From Eucommia ulmoides (lineage: Eukaryota; Streptophyta; Magnoliopsida; Garryales; Eucommiaceae): a stretch of 64,000 nucleotides of DNA. The notes under the pieces are model-generated. The model did not search any database. It saw nothing but the letters and a program-made list of their open reading frames with translations, and was not told where the DNA came from. The stretch spans positions 37,858,501 through 37,922,500 of the forward strand of contig CM028328.1 of the NCBI GenBank assembly GCA_016647705.1, written 5' to 3'. This document shows positions 57,561 through 64,000 of this stretch, in pieces. A program made the position numbers and the translations under genes. How positions within the stretch are numbered: the stretch's first letter is position 1; each line of letters opens with the position of its first letter.

Positions 57561-58865
57561 CAGAAAACCCTTGATTTTTTTCTTTTCAAAAGGAATGGAT
57601 CTAAGTGGTGGAAACTAAAAATCGAATTTTCTTTTCCTTTTTTTTGTTTTCCAAAAATTCAAGTAACGTTGATTGGTCAGTCTGGTGTTCGGCACGCGGA
57701 ATAACTTTAGGTTGTCGTTCATCTCTGATGGGAGTCCCCATCCTACCGAGGGTTCTTGTGCTTTTTTTTTTTTGGAGTCTTTCTCATTGGCTCTCCTCTT
57801 TCCTTTCATTTTTGGGTCGTCAAAGTAGGGCTCCACATATTGAACAATGGCCGCCAGATGTTGAGGCCAGGATGGTTCCCTTATAGCAACATTGGGCTGC
57901 GCTGGGAGTAGTGATGCTGTGTAGACGCTAAAGTGGGTTGCACGATGGGTGGGGTGGCCCGACCCCGGTTGCTGATATGAGTAGTTCGGTTCAGGTCCTT
58001 CTTGATCGTTGTTGCCTTATCAATGTCTATAAGATTAAAAGATAAAGTATCAAGATAAGTAAGAGTTAATGAGAATAGCCAAGTACCGAGGTTAACTCAC
58101 CATTGGTTAGAATTTGTGGGAGCTTAGCTGGCAGAAGAGAGAGGTTCCATTAGAAATATATATTAAAGAGCATCGACTTGATGAGCTCTTTGGTCTTGTT
58201 GAAGATCGTGCCAAGGACTTGGTCACGAAGGGTAGCAAGCTCTGGGCTCTAATCATAAAGCTTCTTATTTTTTCCTTCTTCTTCTCTGGAAAACAGACAA
58301 AAACAAGAAAAGTTAGAGAAAAGAACCAACCACCAAATACCACCCATTGTTTAAAGAATCCTTTACTGATTGTCCCTTACACCTGTTAGACAGGGGTGGT
58401 GCAGTCCCTTTTCCTCGGGCCAAACTCTTAGACGTCTCTTCCAAAAAGAAAAATTTCTCATTTTATCTGTGAATAGATGAATCCAAGTCGGTCAAAAAGT
58501 TGACCTAGTGGATATGTAGCACCACTCACTCCTAGTGGGCATTGCCTTTGCAAAAAAAAAAAAAAAAAAAAAAAAAGAGGTCCTAAAGAGCTCGATGATT
58601 GAGGTGATCCCCTCAACTTAGAAGATAATATAAGCCACCACTATTATCCGCATGCTACTCGGGGCGAGTTGTGACGGACATAGTCCAAACACTTGATAGA
58701 CTATCCGAACCCATTGGTGCAGAGAAAACCAAAGACCCGTCCTGAGTTGGTTGAGGTAGACGGCTATCTGACTAGGAGGTGATTAGTATGCTTGGTCGTT
58801 GGGGTCGGGGAGCGACATATGAGCGATGCCCAGTATTGTGTTCATGCTCCTCGCCTCCATTAATT
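57561..58865. other. No gene firmly recognised (57561-58865)
   Basis: GC-richer DNA. A plus-strand frame at 58114-58389 contains EIYIKEHRLDELFGLVEDRA then KDLVTKGSKLW, which looks protein-like, but I cannot name a family. The facing minus frame is also open. An A-run of about 25 lies at 58552-58576. It may be degraded transposon sequence. Confidence 0.3.
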
Positions 58866-61335
58866 TGCAAAGTCATATTGTGTCAATTTGAGATTCAATA
58901 CTTAGCCTCATGTGCAATGCCAAGATGCACAACGCATGAACTCAACTGAAAGATTAATTGTGATGCTAGAACTGAACTGAAGATTGCCTAACGTCCCGGG
59001 GATAAAAGAGAGAGCCTTCTTGACACCTAGTTTGTGTGTGATGTAATTTAGGAGGTTCCTACTTCCAATTGAATCATATGGCAATAATTGGAGCGACACA
59101 TTCGACTTCTATGCTAGTTTGGGAAGCTTAATAAAGGCAACATGGAATTCAACACCAACGCAATGGCAAATCTACCTTTGGATGAGAAAGACTCGAGCAA
59201 CTTCCTCTCTTTTCAAATTCTATTTTACACCTTTGGTGTTTAAATTAATATTCAGTATTATTAAATGAATTATGTACGTCCTCCATTATTTGCACACCCT
59301 TTTCCCTATTTAGGCACTAGTGTTTGTGGCGCACAAAAAATGCATGCGCAATATATTTATTCATCCTTTTAATAATTGTATTATAACAACTTAAAAAATA
59401 AGAAAATACTTAAGATTACGCAAACAATAACTACTTATCCCTTGCTGTCCCTCTACTTGTGTTTGTGACGCACATGTGCATTATATTTGTTTTAATTTTT
59501 TTAGCGGCAATTCATTGAGCCATTTCATTTTTGTAATTTGTGTAACTTTTAGTCCCAATAGTCCTACAATAATCTTAAACATGCATTTCTCAAAGACGAT
59601 AATGTCACCGACTAACAAAACATATTCAAGAAATTTTAAATTTTATAAATTTTAATCTGCCACTCCGTTTTCTATAAAATTTGATGATTTAGAATCTAAT
59701 CATCTCACACTTCAGTATGAATACTATTGTTGATACCTTTCGGTATTAAAAAAAAAGTAGTGGAATTCTACTAGATTTAGCCTACAAAAGCTCAACAGTG
59801 TCTAGAGGTCATATTACATTTTTAATTAATTTTAACTAAAAATGAAGAAGACGACGAAGCCATTGTACATAAATTATGGATCATTTTAGAGTTCATAGTA
59901 CACTTTTAGTTAAAACTAACTGAATAAGCTCACGACCAACACGCTACACAAAAAATAACAGTGAATTTACAGTTCCTGCTATAGCTTTAGTTGAATGTAA
60001 TTGAAAAGAAAATGACCATGACACTATGCACAAATTTAGGGTGATTTTAAAGTTCATATTATGCTTTTAGTTGAATGTAACTGAAAATAAATACAGACAG
60101 TGCATTATCCAAATATTAATAGTGACTTTTAGAATTGATATTATATTTTCAAATAAATGTAACTAAACATTATGCATGTTTAGTAGTGGTCATACTATAA
60201 TTTTAGTTGAATGTAACTGAAAACGAACACGACGAGAGGACTATACAAAAGTCGAGGATCATTTTAGAGCTCATACTACATTTTTAGTTGAATGCAGCTG
60301 AATATGAACACGACCAAAATATTACACAAAAATTAGGACATCACAAGGGAATGATAGCTCATCCTTCCGAAAAATGTAAGCATGACGAATACTTCTTCAA
60401 ACTTATTTATTCGAATGCACTACAAATATAATTTAGGAGTATCACAAAAATACACTATGTAATTTTTTTCCTAAAATATATAACTTGCGTTAAAAAAAGA
60501 AAAAGAAAAAGAAAAAGACTTCAATTGAAGTATGTTATTCAATGAGACACAGGTTAAAAACGAAATTAAAATAAGATCTTGAATTAACAAATCATATTTT
60601 TTTTTTTTATTCCGAAAGAAAAAAAGATGAAAAAAAAAAAATAGGTAGATGGGTAAGATCCCCAAAATTAAACTTTAAATATAAAATACAATAAATAACA
60701 TCATTAATAATGAATTAAAAAGGTAGTTTATTATGTATGTTTTGTAATATAATAAACAAAATTAGGTAGTTTTTCTAATATTCTCATATAATGTGAGCAA
60801 AAGCTCAATAAAAGATGAGTCGTTCGTACTCATTGGAAAAAAGATTAGCAGTACCCACACAAAGAATGGTGTACTTTGGTTAACTCATAAATCTTCCGTG
60901 GCATGCAACCTTGGCTTACACATTGAGCAATCATAAAATATTAATGTGAGGCTAGATGACTAATACCATCTTGACAGTTTCCAACCTAAAATTATAATGA
61001 CTATAGATGGAGTAGCTTGGACAACTAGTAGAATAATTTGGGAAGCCTCGTAAAGGCAATATAAGGTTCAACTTAGTAGAATGATATACAAGTCTATATA
61101 ATAAAAACGAGTACGACATATTTGACAGAACATATAAGAAGCATCAATTCTAATATTTATTACGTTGAAATATTAGGCACATAAACAAAAATATTAGGTA
61201 GAAATCCCGGCTTCATAATAGAACAATGAAAACAAAAGGAACCGAGGATAAATGTACAACTAATTTATGTACTTGCAATATTTTTGTGCGCTATATTAGA
61301 AATTCACGGTTAAAAGAGATCCAGAGTAACCCTTC
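58866..61335 (-). pseudogene. Broken duplicate of HAD-like exon 1/intron 1 region
   Basis: This is colinear with 8338-11496 in the same orientation. Shared words include GATTCAATACTTAGCCTCAT, GAGAAAGACTCGAGCAAC, AATGTGAGCAAAAG, GATGAGTCGTTCGTA and CAGTACCCACACAAAGAATG. At the right end CCAGAGTAACCCTTC equals the exon 1 donor region CCAGAGTGTCACCCTTCC of the gene. The copia LTR enters at 61336, so only five exon bases remain. The donor reads GG|GTTACT. The blocks 8389-8620 and 58918-59180 differ completely. Confidence 0.8.
59790..60350 (+). repeat. Degenerate ~90-bp tandem repeats
   Basis: About five or six units share TTTTAGTTGAATGTAACTGAAAA, then CACGACCA.....TACACAAAAATTA and GATCATTTTAGAGTTCATA. 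The intact gene copy near 9.2 kb has about two units. Confidence 0.65.
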
Positions 61336-61539
61336 TGTTCCATGAAACCTTATCTTGAATTGTATCATTTTCATTTCTATCAATTCATTCATACAAGAGG
61401 TGTATATATAGTTTGATTCTAGACATGAAACCCTAGAATCAACCTATCATATCCCCAATTATCTCAATTTCAATCTCAATCAAATATCTAAAATAAGAAG
61501 GTAGAATTACTCTAAATTAGGAAGGTAGAATTATTCACA
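61336..61539 (-). repeat. 3' LTR of a minus-strand copia element
   Basis: On the minus strand it starts TGTGAATAATTCTACC, directly after the polypurine tract TTGAGGGGGAG, and ends TTTCATGGAACA, 204 bp. The bases CCTTC (61331-61335) before it should recur after the 5' LTR beyond the window if they are the TSD. Confidence 0.9.
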
Positions 61540-64000
61540 CTCCCCCTCAAGTTGGTGCATAGATGTCCCACATGCCCAACTTGTCCAAAAACTTTAAGAA
61601 TACTCGATTTGAGACTGCTTTGATGAGGATGTCAGCCAACTTTTCCTTTGATCGAATCTGAGGCAATTCCACAATCTTTCCATCTAATTTTTTCTTAATG
61701 AAAAACCTGTCGACCTCGACGTGTTTTGTACGGTCATGTTGAACTGGATTATACGCGATGTCATATACTGCTTTATTGTCACAAAATCATTGGATCGGTT
61801 GCTCAGATAGATAACCCAGATCTTGTGAAAGGAGTCTTAACCATAATGTCTCACAAAGTACATTTGTCAAACCTCTTAATTCAGCTTCTGCACTTGAGCG
61901 AGTGACAACATTTTGCTTCTTACTTTTTCATATCACAAGATGACTTCCTACAAATGTAAAGTATCCAGAAGTAGACCGTCTGTCACCCACATCACCAGCC
62001 CAATCAGCATCGGTATAGGCTTCTATGCTTTGATGGTCTGCGTTTTTATAGAATAATATTCATTTTCCTGGAGCAGACTTTAGGTACCTCAAAATGCGAA
62101 TAACTGCATTCATATGTTATTCTCCAGGATTATGCATAAATTGGCTGACAATACTCAAGGCATAAGTCAGATCTGACCTGGTATGAGATAAGTACAACAA
62201 TCTCCCAACAAGTCTTTGGTATCTTCCTTTGTCAACTGGTACCTGGTTGGGCTCAACACATAGCTTTAGACCTTCTTCTACTAGTGTATCAACTGGTTGA
62301 CATGCTGACATACCAGTCTCTCGCAATAGATCTAGTGCATATTTTCTTTGAGATAGAACTATCCCTTTGTTTGATCGGGATACTTCAATCCCGAGAAAAT
62401 ATTTCAGAGGACCTAGATATTTCATTTCAAATTCTTTTGACAAGTAATTTTGTAAGGCTTTCCTTTCATTAGGATCATTCCCTGTAACCACCATATCATC
62501 CACATATATAATGAGCGCAATTATCTTACCTTGCTTCTTTTTGAGGAAAATAGTATGATCTGAGTTGCTATGATGATGGCCAAAGGCGATCATAGATTTT
62601 TCAAATCTTCCAAACCATGCTTTAGGAGACTGCTTCAGCCCATACAATTATTTCTTTAGTCTGCAAACCTTTTGCCTGTGTCTTTCGGGTATCATACATC
62701 GTGGTAGGAGATCCTGTAGACTTCTTCAGATAGTCCACCATGCAAAAAAACATTCTTCACATCAAATTGTTATAAGGGCCAATCCAAGTTGGCAGCTAAG
62801 GACACTTGATTTTGGTTACAAGCGCAAATGTTTCTGTGTAGTCAATCCCGTAGGTTTGAGTGTATCCCTTTGCTACTAGTCTTGTTTTAAAGCGCTCAAT
62901 TGTGCCATCAGCCTCGTACTTCATGGTATAGATCCATCGACATCCAACTAGTTTCTTTCATGGTGGAGGATCAACTAGTTCCCATGTTTTATTCTTTTGC
63001 AAAGATTTCATCTCCTCGTTCATAGCTGCTTTCCACCTAGGATCAGATAAGGCTTCCTGCACATTATTAGGAATAGATACAGCAGATAATTGATTCACAA
63101 ATGACATATTTGATTCTGACAAACGATGGGTGGACACATAAGATATTTTACTTCACTAGAGAGCTGAGGTTGATATGTGGATTTAGGAATACCTCTCGTG
63201 TGGCGTTGTGGTAACTGTCTCCTGTGTGGCTTAGGAACATCTTCAGTAAACAATTGGTGTGATATGTTGACCGGGGATGGAGCTACATTTTCTAGAACCT
63301 CGATTTCTGGCTGAGTTGGAGAATGATCCACCTATTCAGTTATTTGTTGCTCATCACTCTTTTGATCTAATCTCATACCCCTTATATCTAATTCACTAAT
63401 TTCTTAATTTACTCCAGTCTATGAGTCATTACCATTGGAATCCAATATCATATCAGTTATCTCCAAGTTGCCCCCATCTTGATTATCATAATCTAGACTT
63501 TGAATTTCTTTTTGGTACTCCCCCTGAAATTCAGGTTCGAAGAAGTATATTGTATCTTCGTGGAAAACAACATCCATCGTGATAAATAATCGGTGTGTTG
63601 GAGGATGATAACACCGATATTCTTTTTGATGAGTGGCGTACCCAACAAAAACATATTTCAATGCTTGAGGAGTTAACTTGGTGCGTTGATGCTTGTGTAG
63701 ATGTACAAACACCACACATTCAAATACATGAGGAGGTAAACTTGAGACAACTAGAGCCATAATCCCATCATTTAGAGCTTGCAATGGTGTTTTGAAATTG
63801 AGGGTACTAGAAGGTATCCGATTGATTAAATAAGTTGCTGAAGTTAAAGCTTCTTCTAATAAGATAATGGCATATGGGCTTCAATTAACAAAGCTCGAAC
63901 AACCTCCAACAAGTGTTGATTTTTTTGCTCGACCACCCCATTTTGTTGAGGTGTGGTGGAGCAAGTTGTTTGATGGACCATTCCTTGTGCTTCCAAATAA
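61540..64000 (-). pseudogene. Ty1/copia polyprotein (integrase-RT-RNase H), degenerate
   Basis: Read from the right edge: integrase core end with TPQQNGVVEQKNQHLLE, which includes the last catalytic Glu (~63925); integrase C-terminal region 63784-63419 with TKLTPQALKYVFVGYATHQK; a linker (63331-63095); RT from ~63050 with DPRWKAAMNEEMKSLQ and [10 protein letters not shown] palm 62647-62117 with YGLKQSPKAW and the catalytic YVDDM; RNase H 62110-61570 with YTDADWAGD, TSGYFTFVG, and DNKA, ending before the LTR. In-frame stops occur at ~62641, ~62115, in the RNase H (VI*KSKK; IQ*FCDNKA) and in integrase (LSY*KK). The N-terminal gag and protease lie beyond the window. Confidence 0.92.

Noticed and set aside
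62284..62472. Plus-strand frame inside the copia RT
   Set aside because: Shadow of the minus-strand RT, which has YVDDM and other family motifs.

Overview
The window looks like nuclear DNA of a flowering plant, most likely a eudicot. It is AT-rich, has intron-split coding sequence, and carries plant-type SINEs and a TRIM. It also holds copia elements with initiator-Met-tRNA priming sites and gypsy elements with a priming site resembling the tRNA-Asp type. I cannot name the species. Nearly all open reading frames are short shadows inside repeats.

Layout: 1-720 holds a LINE reverse-transcriptase remnant followed by the 3' end of a copia LTR. 2005-2586 is a complete TRIM with target-site duplications (TSDs). 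2930-3260 is a gypsy LTR tail. 4233-11736 (minus strand) is the only convincing host gene: six exons of a plastid-type HAD-like hydrolase, joined by good splice sites in a continuous frame, with two SINEs in its 4 kb first intron. The second half of the protein is not in the window. 12.7-18.1 kb is simple-sequence-rich and AT-rich DNA ending in a probable Helitron (16012-18073).

18.8-56.0 kb is a pile of nested LTR retrotransposons. A gypsy gag remnant is hit by a minus-strand solo LTR (19647-21345, TSD CTCCT) and then by a copia LTR (22202), which is itself broken by a gypsy LTR (24177-26088). A large copia element follows (26798-49610, TSD TTAGT). Its 3' LTR is split in three by an Athila-like gypsy element (34461-46299) and by a probable gypsy solo LTR (about 46433-49411). 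The Athila-like element itself contains a solo LTR (38530-40744, TSD TATTA) and a cluster of three gypsy LTRs (42217-44913). From 50.2 to 54.8 kb there are three inverted copia LTR copies, one inserted inside another. A gypsy LTR (54762-55720) joins them to a forward-strand LTR tail.

58.87-61.34 kb is a diverged direct duplicate of intron 1 of the HAD-like gene. It stops exactly where a minus-strand copia element (61336 to the window end) enters exon 1 of the duplicate, five bases from the splice donor. So the window records one host gene, a broken copy of part of it, and at least three levels of retrotransposon nesting. No element appears able to make all of its own proteins.
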